Shown: piece after piece, positions 38,386 to 48,279 of the stretch
Position numbering within the stretch: the first letter of the stretch is position 1
Layout of the letters: each line of letters begins with the position of its first letter
Origin: Mastigias papua
Taxonomy: Eukaryota; Cnidaria; Scyphozoa; Rhizostomeae; Mastigiidae
Reading direction: 5' to 3'
Assembly: GCA_964019165.1 (NCBI GenBank)
Contig: OZ025271.1
Span: 8,644,775-8,708,774, forward strand
Length of the DNA: 64,000 nt
Notes under the pieces: generated by a model
Seen by the model: the letters and a program-made list of their open reading frames with translations, nothing else
What the model was told of the DNA's origin: nothing
Databases searched by the model: none
Program-made: the position numbers and the translations under genes

Positions 38386-39016
38386 CAGGCCTTATCATGA
38401 GGAAAATATCGCTCCTGCGGTAATTAGCACACGCAAATGAATTTGCGTGTGCGATCGCACTAGTAAGAAAATTTCTATCACGGACAAAGGGGAACAAGAA
38501 ACAATGCAAAAGAGGAAAAACATACAATTGAAGTAATTTTTTTGGAAAAAACATGCGTAAAATACTTCTTCATCATCGGGCTAGTCAAAGGGATCAAAAT
38601 CATCATCATAACTATCAGTTGAATCATCATAAGAATCGTCCTCAAATTCTTTGCCATCGGCATCAACTGCAAAAATGCCTGTGATGCCCATAGAATCATC
38701 ATGCGTATACTGTTAGCCTGTCATTGTTAGTTTGATTGACAGTAAAATAATTTTGCGAAGTGGTCCTAATTCAAACGCTAAGCACTGCACTCGAAAGTCG
38801 GACAAAAGTGATGATTATTGTGGTCAGCATGTTATCATGTAGCTTACGGTGGAAAGATAAAAGCCAAAAAACTTTGAAAATGGAAAAATTGGAATCGGGG
38901 CTTGAATGAGCTCTCAATTTATCTGTTCGCGCGTGCGACCCATCGCACGTGCAATTTGATTTGCGTATGTGTCGGCGCGTGCGTGTGCGATCGCACGCGC
39001 TAAATGACAAGGCCTG
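38386..39016. mobile_element. 631-bp TIR element with acidic coding remnant
   Basis: It starts CAGGCCTTATCAT and ends ATGACAAGGCCTG, an inverted pair of 13 bp with one mismatch. Near both ends lie GTGTGCGATCGCAC words, unusually CpG-rich for this region. On the minus strand at about 38710-38582 a 43-codon open stretch follows an acceptor-like CTAACAG. It ends in an Asp-rich tail (Asp-Ser-Tyr-Asp-Asp-Ser, then Asp-Asp-Asp-Phe-Asp). This may be the last exon of a lost transposase. No target duplication was found. It resembles 15863-16580 in its CAGGC ends and GCGATCGC words. Confidence 0.45.
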
Positions 39017-40070
39017 CAAAATTTAATAGTTATAACTTAATCATATCTGTGCATCTCTTAATGATAGACGATCAATGTTGTATGATGTCAAAACTTTTTA
39101 ACTATTACCTTCATAGAATACTGCTGCTGCTTCAAGCAACTGAGCATCACATGACTAAAGAAACAACCCAAAATTATGAGCAAATGACTTCAGATGATGT
39201 TGACGTACAATTGCATTGCTCACAGCCATTGACAATGATAAATCACTGAATAAAATCGATACGTACGTCTACCGATCACAATCCTTTGATTACATCTCTC
39301 CTCATGTATTTAACACTATGCTTCAGCTATTTAATTTGCAGTTTTATGTACATTAGTTTGTGTGGAGCAGAGCCATACAAGGAATCTGTTTTCACGACTA
39401 ATCTCATTTATAAAGACCATGCAGGTAGACAATGTGGGCCTAATGTTTTGAACTTTCACCTCTTTTTCAGTCTGAGACCAATACATTATAGTAACATCGA
39501 TAAATTCAACGTTACTTTACTGCATTTTACTTGGCACTTTATTCTGATTCATCACCGGCCCTAAATCAACACTGGTCCTTATAATGCAAGAGGACAGGTT
39601 TGGTCTACTGCGACAGTGGTCTTCTTCCAATCTGGGCCACATTTAACGTCTTCCAGAAAAGTACAAAATTGAGAAAAGGATAGGACACTATAACGCACTT
39701 ACTTTAACAATAATAAAATCACAAATTAATCGCAAAAAATCGCACGAAGCTAAAAAACTTGACAGGGATCGACAAATTTTGGGCGTGGAATTGGGCTGAC
39801 AAATTTTTCTTTTAAAAACTGTTAATAGATCTTGTCGTCAGCTCAAATGATCAACAGGAGTAACACTTCCTCGTCAACCCAAGTTGAACCTCTGTCAACA
39901 GCTTTTATACTGATTTTAGCCAAATGTTTTTCGATTTCCAATACAGTTGTTAGTCTGCATTCAGTGAAAAATTGTTGAATGAAAGTGACGCACTTTGCTG
40001 CAATTAATAAACACGCATTCACAGATATTAAAACTGCTCTGCTTTCAATCCTGATTTGCGTTTAACTAGC
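39017..40070. other. No recognised gene
   Basis: The open frames at 39004-39249 and 39286-39564 show no known domain. No repeat copy was recognised. Confidence 0.45.
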
Positions 40071-40252
40071 TGACAGCAAGTAATCCAGGGCGAACTCGGG
40101 GGTGAACCCACCACAGTTGCAGGGTCGGTTTAAAATGAATCGAACCTGGGGGCGAACCCAGGTTAGTTACGCTTACACTACAATAATCTAACACAGGCTA
40201 AACTAGCTCGGGTAAACCTAGCTCGGGGATAGTTTGTGTAGTATAAACAGGG
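40071..40252. repeat. GC-rich repeat fragment with internal palindromes
   Basis: GGGCGAACTCGGGGGTGAACCC and GAACCTGGGGGCGAACCCAGG alternate with AGCTCGGGTAAACCTAGCTCGG, giving several small palindromes. It ends near TGTAGTATAAACAGGGC. The form suggests a short non-autonomous element, but only this copy is in the window. Confidence 0.4.
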
Positions 40253-42184
40253 CTTTAATTTCTTCTTACTTTTCGTTGCTCTGTTTCCTTTTTCTATCCC
40301 ATCCAAGTTTCTATTCCTCTGAAGTTTTAATACTTCTCTAGAATAGGCATGTGTCGGAAGATATGAAATAAGCGATAGCAACTTGTCTTAATACATTAAA
40401 ATAAATTATATTTTATCCCTTATCTGCCGCATGTGTGTTCCTCATTTCTGAACTGATTCCACTACTAGGCGTGCTCTTCTGGACTACAAAATTGATAGCA
40501 AGCATTCAGTTGAAAGTTGTAAATGCTGCGCCCTTTTATGTTGGCTATTTTATCTCGACTTCAGGAAAATTTACGCCATAAACGGATGGTGTAAGAAAGG
40601 CCAATAAGGTCCTCTACACTCAAACTTTTGACCAGTAACTACACTTTCTTTAGCTCAAAGTACTTGACTGCACTGGAACTAGTGGTACTTGACTTGTATA
40701 AGTAAGCCATTCTTTTATAACTTTGTATGCAATCATTTCAAAGTCACGTGACATTTCCAAGGTAGAAGACAAGTAAAGGAAACGATATACAACATTTGGT
40801 TGGCATAAACGATATACAACATTTGGTTGGCATAATCTAACATATGTATATAAGTATAATTTAATACGTATGATACCATTAAGAATTATTACTTGTACCT
40901 CTTAACATAATCTCTAAACGTGATTACTAGTTGTTTTCAGTCCGCCAATTATTTTCATGGTTAATTTGGACCCAAAATCCAATCGCATAAAGGAGACTCA
41001 ATACACTTCTGTGATTATGGCCTACTTAACTTAATATCAAAATAATCTAATGGGGAATCCTTGCATTGGCAACTGCAAGACTTCGTTATGAGGCTGGGAG
41101 CACATGTAAAATATGTCCCATTACGATCAATGTCACTAAAAACTCCTCGACATTTACATACTCCAAAAGGTCCTCATTTGATAGTCCGACACTACCCTCT
41201 CATCACAAGAGTCTTTCGTATCAAAGTTGAATGAATTTGGTGTGTCAACTAAGGTAACAATGGAGGAGTACATGCTTTGTCAGCGCTACTGGTTACTTTC
41301 TCAACTAAAGGCCAGTTTGCGAGCAGAACTAAAGTCCACCTCACGTTTAACTTAATATTTTGCTGATAAAACAGCTATAAATGGGAAACCATACTTAACA
41401 AGATTCAGCAGCTTTCAATTTCATTAGAGCTCTTGCTAACAATAGGAATATCATGATATCTGCCATCTCATATCATAACGATGTAAATATATCTGATAGT
41501 GAAACATTGCGTTCAAATTACCAGCAAGAAGGCATTTCTCTCATTCAGGATCAGACTTAATCGTACTTGGTACTTCATACTGAATTGAGTAATGGAAAAG
41601 TAGTTTGAGCAGCCATGTGATCAAATAGCAATCCCATATCACGACGATGTAAGTTTAGTTTCGAAATACAACAAAAAGGGATACCAAGAGCTTTAAAGTA
41701 AAATCAGGGACAATGAAGGCAAACTCATTGCTTTTAGACATTGAACCTAATACTAGGTTTCAAATATCTACGATCAACCAACAGTAGATTGAATATTTAA
41801 TAATAAAAATCAGCTAATATTTACAAAGTCCTATATCAAAAACAATAAACACGATGTAACAAACAAAAAAAATTAGAAAATGCACCAGTTCGCATGGCAA
41901 AGCACAACTGTCAGATGAAGCCTCCTATGATAACAAAAAGATATTCCACATAAAATGCCTGGCGCAATTGATGTGCTATTAGAAGAGTTGAAACACGTAA
42001 GGCAAAGTATGGCATGCTGGGAAAAGGCAAGGCCAGGAGACAAACAGACAGAAAAGCTGGAACAAGGCTGGCACACCTAGGATGGTTAGGTAGCCTTATG
42101 GAAGGTGCAGCAGAGGACAGAATTGTGCACAGAAGTGTAATTCTAGGAATAAAACACACAACAAAGAAAAAGGATATGGTAATC
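40253..42184. other. No recognised gene; one 27-bp tandem doublet
   Basis: AACGATATACAACATTTGGT plus TGGCATA occurs twice back to back at 40781-40834. Otherwise the sequence is unassigned. It lies just beyond the inferred end of the HEPN-NACHT gene. I saw no clear minus-strand AATAAA within 400 bp of the stop. Confidence 0.5.
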
Positions 42185-42325
42185 CTAAAGAGGTTGCAAA
42201 GAAGTAAAACAGGAGACCTCCACCATCCAAAATAGGTTTTCTTGCTCCCTGTCGATTCCATCACTGATGACAAAGGAAGGGCGCTCCAGATCCTTCGCTA
42301 CTCCATTGCTCTGCTCACCTGACAT
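42185..42325 (-). CDS. Inferred terminal exon of the HEPN-NACHT gene
   Basis: Acceptor TTTTAGCACCTATTAG precedes 42325. In phase 0 the exon gives 46 codons to a TAG at 42187-42185, including Asp-Leu-Glu-Arg-Pro-Ser-Phe-Val-Ile-Ser-Asp-Gly-Ile-Asp. The chain of phase-0 exons upstream fits this frame. I do not recognise the peptide. A GTGAGC only seven bases into the exon could act as a donor, and a separate gene is also possible. Confidence 0.4.
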   Translation of the reverse strand: MSGEQSNGVAKDLERPSFVISDGIDREQENLFWMVEVSCFTSLQPL

Positions 42326-42634
42326 CTAATAGGTGCTAAAATATGCACCCCCCCTTAATAGCATGCTTTCAAATGTTGTAATGAATGACGTCATAAAGCA
42401 ACACATAATCGTGCAAAAGTGAACAGAAATCACACTGAACAAATATCACTGTTAAGACTTTAACTCTACTATCATCTTCAATTGCAAGGCAAATCTTTAA
42501 GCCGCAGATGAAAATTGCTCTCGAAACAAATCCATTTGAAATGATGTCACCAGAATCGCATGACAATTGAAACAAGACATAACCATCAAACAATACTAAA
42601 ACATACAAAAGGGATAGAAAAGATTAAAACTTAC

Positions 42635-42673
42635 TGTTGAAGAAGAATGACTTCTGTTCTTGGATGTAAGAGT
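42635..42673 (-). CDS. Ser/Thr-rich 39-nt exon
   Basis: Bounded by CTCTTATAG and GTAAGTTT, phase 0, 13 codons rich in Ser and Thr. Its size and composition agree with the four exons at higher coordinates. Confidence 0.5.
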
Positions 42674-42895
42674 CTATAAGAGAACAATAAAGGAAAAAAT
42701 CTGAAGAGAAAAATATATGTTATTGAATGCAAAACATGATGATTGGAATTCAGACTGACTCTCCATTCTCAAAGATGAACACACAACTCAAATATAAAAT
42801 GTAAGAAATTCAAACCAATAAGTTACACATTTCGAAAAGACTTAATGACGTCATCAAGCGACAAGCATATCTTGGAAACATTAAAACAAACTTAC

Positions 42896-42955
42896 TGTAA
42901 GCACTTGGAAAGTGGGTCTTCCTGCAGATGGAGAAGAACTAGAAGTTGGAGGAGC
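42896..42955 (-). CDS. Ser/Pro-rich 60-nt exon
   Basis: Bounded by CTTTTTCAG and GTAAGTTT, phase 0, 20 codons beginning Ala-Pro-Pro-Thr-Ser-Ser-Ser-Ser. The splice sites are strong. It is read as part of a flexible, probably disordered C-terminal tail. Confidence 0.6.
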
Positions 42956-43099
42956 CTGAAAAAGAAACGAAGAAGAATATTATAAAATGAAAGATAAGGT
43001 GAAATAGATCATTGAATATTCATCAATCCTATTGGTCAGACAACGATGTAAAGCATGCTCCGGACTGACACAATATTATATGAAAAACAGTGAAAATAG

Positions 43100-43260
43100 G
43101 GGAATATTGCCTGTGGTACGAAGGGGAAGTGCCCCAGGCAACAAACCTGAGGGACCAAAATTGTGAAACATCTCTTTGGTTATTGCAGAAATTTTCCAAT
43201 GTAATGATGACATAATGGGGCCCAAGTTTTTCATTTGCCTTAGGCTCCACAATTGCTCAC
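43100..43260. repeat. Dispersed repeat, copy 2 of 2 (intronic)
   Basis: It matches 14455-14610 through GCCCC(A/G)GGC, CCTGAG, CTCTTTGGTTATTGCA and a following GGGG block. Overlapping minus-strand open frames (43029-43309) are products of the repeat. Confidence 0.5.
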
Positions 43261-43383
43261 CAGCAACTCCAATATAAAAGTACCAAGAAACCTCTGCATA
43301 ACCAGCCATTGTTATCTAAAGCCATTCATGATCACGTGATGAGGCTGTAGAACATAACACTAGACAGTGTCATCTCAACTTAC

Positions 43384-43446
43384 TGGATATTGGGAAGGTG
43401 TTCTGATGTCATGGGATGGAGTTCCAGATGACGGTGAATGAGGCTG
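43384..43446 (-). CDS. Ser/Pro-rich 63-nt exon
   Basis: Bounded by TTCTCTTATAG and GTAAGTTG, phase 0, 21 codons including Gln-Pro-His-Ser-Pro-Ser-Ser-Gly-Thr-Pro-Ser. Part of the same chain of short in-frame exons. Confidence 0.6.
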
Positions 43447-43663
43447 CTATAAGAGAAAATATCAAAGTATTGCATAGCAAAAATACGTCATAACGAGTAC
43501 CATTGATTACTCATCGATTCATTTGAATGCATAGTGTATTAACAAAGCTTCACGATTTGTGATGAGATAATGCAATCCAGTGGGCTTAGCCGATATCATT
43601 ATACAACAACAACAGCAATAGTTACTTGATAGAATGATGCAATTGAGTTGGAACTCAACATAC

Positions 43664-43729
43664 CGTTGAATGATCGGCAGTATTATCGACAGCTTTCTTG
43701 GGGGATGTCATGAGAAGAGAGGTGGACAT
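43664..43729 (-). CDS. Ser/Thr-rich 66-nt exon
   Basis: Bounded by TTTCATTATAG and GTATGTTG, phase 0, 22 codons including Thr-Ser-Pro-Lys-Lys-Ala-Val. The basic pair next to Ser-Pro could be a phosphorylation site, but that is speculation. Confidence 0.55.
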
Positions 43730-43959
43730 CTATAATGAAATATGACAAATTTAAATAGCAATCAATTATATTATTTATATTAAAAAGGATTATTAGCTGG
43801 TATAAATGAGAAATGATCATCTAACATGCCACCTGTTATTGAAAACTCTCAGATAATTCAACTTCATTAAAAACTGAGTGATGCAGTGAAGAATGCAAAA
43901 AAATTGTGAAATGGAGCTGTGATGGTATCTATGGTTTAAACAGTCCTTCTTATCAACAG

Positions 43960-44130
43960 GTGCAATGAACACCTCAATGGAACTGCGGTGGCGTCCATGC
44001 ACCAATAGCCAAGAGGGACTCACTGTCAGCCAATGACTTACCTTTGAACGCGGAGTTGAAAGCAAGACTAGTTAGCTATGTGGTAGAGAACTTCAATATT
44101 ACAAAGTTCACGTTCGACTCCTACTCGGCT
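43960..44130 (+). repeat. tRNA-like composite repeat, copy 3
   Basis: AGCTATGTGGTAGAGAAC (A-box-like, from about 44074) and GTTCGACTCC (B-box, 44112-44121) are spaced as in a tRNA. The ~110 bp before them (GTGGCGTCCATGCACCAATA, CAATGACTTACCTTTGAACG) match the head that precedes the tRNA-like part of the copy at 45125-45320. This is the only one of the three copies on the plus strand. Confidence 0.6.
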
Positions 44131-44181
44131 TAATCACTTTGTCATGCTATCACCTAACAAATTAAAACTGTGATAGCTTAC

Positions 44182-44241
44182 TGTTGATGGTGGGAGAGCA
44201 CGGTGGCGATGGTCAGATTCTTTAGAACTTGAAGGAGACTC
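44182..44241 (-). CDS. Ser/Pro-rich 60-nt exon
   Basis: Bounded by GTTGCTATTGTAG and GTAAGCTA, phase 0, 20 codons beginning Glu-Ser-Pro-Ser-Ser-Ser-Lys-Glu-Ser. It is the first of the Ser/Pro-rich series. Confidence 0.6.
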
Positions 44242-45124
44242 CTACAATAGCAACATATGACAATATAAGCATACAATCATTAATGAATTTGCATAACAAC
44301 AAGTTGCTAAGATAAAGCAATACAATATTTAACAAAAGCAAAAATTAAAAGTAAAATTATAAGTAGTATCGTAAATCATTCTATTTAATACTAAACTTGT
44401 TAATGTGTATCTGTGAATGTCAGTATTTTCTCGAGCATTTAATCAAGTTGCTTAACATATTAGAACCTTTTCCCTTCCAAATTCCTTGGTAGGGAATAAA
44501 GAGCAGGTATGGCCTACAATAGAGGTAGTATTGTAAGTTGATCTAGGAAGCCACTCATATCAACCTTAGCACTCCGCCATAAACTGACAAACAAGATACA
44601 GTTTGGCCTCCTCTTATCAATAATATTCTTTCTGTCTTTCAGTAAATGAAAATGTTGGAAATTGAATTCTTATTAAACGTCAAATTAAATCGAAATGAAA
44701 ATATTCCCAACAATGAGACTACTGACGCCAAATGAATGATGTCATGGTATCTCCTTGACACGATAACTGAGTAGGCAAATAGACTTTTCAAAGTACAAAA
44801 GAAGCGGAAGGCACTCTTCACAAGATTAATGGATGGCTCACTTTTTAATATTGCCACAAGTACAAAACTAATTCACAAGTTACGTATTCAAAAAGCTACC
44901 TCAGAGGAATCTCCCCTGAAACATTTTTCACACAAAAATAAATTGAAATATAACAATGATACCTTCTGCTTGTGGATTCCCTATTTTTCACTCAAAACAA
45001 GAACAACTTCCGTAAAATGAGGAATGGCTCTGAGATGCTTCATAATCTTTCAGGTTTCTCCAACGATAATATTTCATATTCTTATTGCTAGACAATATGC
45101 ATTGAAAGTGAAAGTGCGAGAAAA

Positions 45125-45320
45125 TAACCGACCCGAGCAGGATTCGAACTCGCAACCCCTGACTTTGTACGTCAAGTGCTCTACCAACTGAGCTATAGGG
45201 CCACGCTTCCAAATCGTTGCTCAAGGGTAGGTCATTTGCTCGCACCGCCCCTCTCTTAACCAATTTGCATAGGGGAGCCATCGCAGCTCCATCGCAATGT
45301 GCATTGGACCTGCTGTTATT
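45125..45320 (-). repeat. tRNA-like composite repeat, copy 1
   Basis: On the minus strand the 3' part reads as a tRNA-derived sequence: ATAGCTCAGTTGGTAGAGCA, a Thr/Lys-like anticodon stem with an enlarged loop (CGTACAAAG) and AGTTCGAATCC as B-box. The anticodon loop of nine and a mismatched T-stem argue against a working tRNA. The 5' head (45204-45320; GCGATGGAGCTGCGATGGCT, GCAAATGACCTACCCTTGAG) is shared with copy 3 and in part with copy 2. Confidence 0.7.
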
Positions 45321-46515
45321 TCTTTTCATTTCTTCCAAACCCTGTTACCTTTACATAAAATATGCATTGCATAACAGTCCCCATAAAAAATATGGTTGCC
45401 GATCGCCAGTATAATGCTCGGAACGAGACTGGTCTGTAACCTACAATCGAGGCAGGAAGCTAAAGCTTTATAACTTATTTTCCGGTTCCTTTGCTTGCAA
45501 ATCGCCCAGCCTATTCATAAAATTCTGCACTTTGATTGATTGAATATAGACGGGAGAGATTCACTGATTATTGCATGATGTAGCCAGTGTCATAAGAAAT
45601 ACACAGGAGAAAAGCGGCGATTCCTTGCTCCTATGCAACAATTCTCTCGATAACGAAGGATGAACATGGAAATACATTACAATAGTAAATCTTAGTGTTG
45701 AATTTTAAGCTGTAAAGTATTAGGATTTTCTAAACAAAAATATTTTTCTAAAATCCCTGGGTATTCACTGAATACCTTGAATACCCGGACGGTTCACCAC
45801 TGTCTACAGCAAATACTGTAAATGTATGCTTTGAAAGTATTCAAAAGTGCACTGAAGCTGTATTGTTGAACTAGCTCTGGTTACGTGAGAAGGAATCTGC
45901 TCTCTAGAAAAAATCTTCTAAACCCCATAAAAACTCCCTATTTAATACATGTACAGAGAATGATTCATTTTCCTGTTTAATGAGAGTCCTCCTGTTGATT
46001 TGTCATTAAAGAGTATAAGACAATAGTTGCAGCGTCGATTACCAAAGGGTAGGGGGGCAGGAACCAAGAGTCAGAGCAATTTTACGAGCTACATTCATTT
46101 CCAGTCAAACCGTTTTTAAATCCCAACTAGTTTAAGATGTAATTAGAGAAATTTAGAGCATGAATATTTTGATAAAAAATGCAAATAAACTCTGGACTAC
46201 CCTGATATTTAGTCAGTTCAGACAACTGATTGATTAATTCACATATAGATTATGCATATCTCAAAGAAATTCTTAAAGATCACAGTATGCCATGCGAAAT
46301 TTTAACAAACGTTTATCATAAGGAATGGTGGTCAAAAGGCATGAAAGATGCTCCAGAATTTCAAAATTATCCATAGTTGACCACACTTTTGAATTTCCTA
46401 GACCACATTGTCGTTTTTGAAGACCACGTAATGTTGCTAATACCAAACTAAATTAGGCTCCAATGTGTCAAATTACACAAAGAGTTTCATGCAATCATAA
46501 CCTCAATCAACTCAC

Positions 46516-46560
46516 CACTTTCTTGCCATCAATTCTCAGCTTCACGCCACAATTCACTAT
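46516..46560 (-). CDS. 45-nt exon after the NACHT exon
   Basis: Bounded by TTATTCTTATAG and GTGAGTTG, phase 0, 15 codons: Ile-Val-Asn-Cys-Gly-Val-Lys-Leu-Arg-Ile-Asp-Gly-Lys-Lys-Val. It joins in frame to the NACHT exon end (Ala-Arg-Arg). The peptide is not recognised. Confidence 0.5.
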
Positions 46561-48279
46561 CTATAAGAATAAATAATCTCTAAAACCTCTTTAATGCGCC
46601 GTTATGATGGCAATTAGAGCCTAGGCTACTTTTTTCCGCCTTTTTCTCACACCGAATCATGCAATCAAGGAAAATCTTTGACAGTTGCGAGTCTGTTTTC
46701 AAGATGAGCCGTTGGTGAGAAACGCGTTGAAAAAAGGGCAATGTAAATGACTACTTCTTCTGAAATGTGCAAGGAAAATTAATTGCATTCAACTTAAAGA
46801 TGATAAATGGCACGAATTGACAAAAATTACAAGTTAACTTCATCGAAAAAGTGCATTTGCGGTCGGTAACTCCACCTAGACATGAAGCGGGAAAGCGAAA
46901 ACATGGAGCTTATCAAGAAATACTAGCATTAACAATTCCAGTGGAAAATTAAATAAAAACGGGCAATTTTGTAATGTACTTATTTACTTTTAGCTAATGA
47001 CTTAGAGAAAGCGATACTAACATTACAGGATAGTGGAATTACTTGCTTATAGGAGGACGTTGCTACAATGAATTCTAAGTAATTGCATATTATGCGTGGA
47101 CAATTTTGCGTTTGCTGTATTACGGACTTTCTATAGCTCAAAAACATTAACTTATATTGCCAATGAGAACAAATCTATAGCGGAATCAAATATTGCATTG
47201 TTTTTGCACAATTGGAAATACTTGATATTACCAAATTTAATTGCATTGTAGTCCATATGGATTTATTCTTGCAGTGTAGATATATCGGAAATATTCATAT
47301 ATACAAAGCACATCAAGGAGAAGTAAGTTTTGAATTAATATTGTTTTCTCACATAACCTGTAGACTACGGCTGTAGAGTAGTAAAGTGATGACGTCACAC
47401 ACAGCTGTTTTAAGAAGTTTGACCATATTGAGTCATTGGCTTGGTTCATAGCACTAAGAACCAGGTTGGAAATAGGAATAGATCATATAAACTAAACTGG
47501 CAATAACCTGCCAAAATCTCCATTGAAATGTATCAAATACAAGTCATTTCAGACTACTTTACAATGCCACTTTTGAACAAGGTGTCAAAAATGAACCATT
47601 GTGCAAATATGGTTTGCTGCGACGTCACACTTTACCATTCTGATTGCCACTAGCAGAAAAGTGGGTAATTCCCCTGAGTACCCCCACAACTTTAATCATT
47701 TCTACATCCTTACTATACATCTTCCTATTGTCTCTTTTTACCCTTAACAATTATCACATTCCCAACACAAACTCTCTTCATACATTACATCAAAAGTCAA
47801 ATTTAAATCTTATTGATTTAAAGCTGTAAAACACTTCATAACTACTAAATAACTGTTGTTATTTGAAAACTAGGAAATCTCCAAGCAATTCTTTCGAAAA
47901 TCCATAAGTTCCCTTTTGCAGATCTAAGTTGACACAGAAAAAAACCCTCCTGTTGCATGTAAAACGTTAGTTGTTTGATGTAAAAATATTTTAATCTATT
48001 GAAAAAGCAGGTATTGTTTTGGCAAATTGATAAATATAGTTATTAAGACTACTGTCTAACTTATGCAAAAGTTGCTATTTTCTAATAAACCAGTTAAATG
48101 TTTAACAAACATAATATCAGACTAAATTTCTCTTCTCTGAAATATTTGAATTGCAATGTTAATAAAATTATCAAATTACTAATTATCACATATATAATAT
48201 ACCATTTGCATTTACATTGTTACAGATGGTAGTTTATGAATTAGTAAATCAAAAATAATTAATCAGTAAATCATCTTAC

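Noticed and set aside
38386..39016. Assignment of the CAGGC-ended element to the hAT superfamily
   Set aside because: The termini are suggestive, but no 8-bp target duplication is present at either such element.
44020..44070. A further minus-strand exon ending at GTAAGT near 44040
   Set aside because: The bounded segment is 26 nt, which would break the phase-0 chain, and it falls inside the tRNA-like repeat copy 3.
45130..45203. A functional tRNA gene
   Set aside because: The anticodon loop has nine bases and the T-stem is mismatched, and related copies occur at 44.1 and 61.6 kb, so it is a tRNA-derived repeat.
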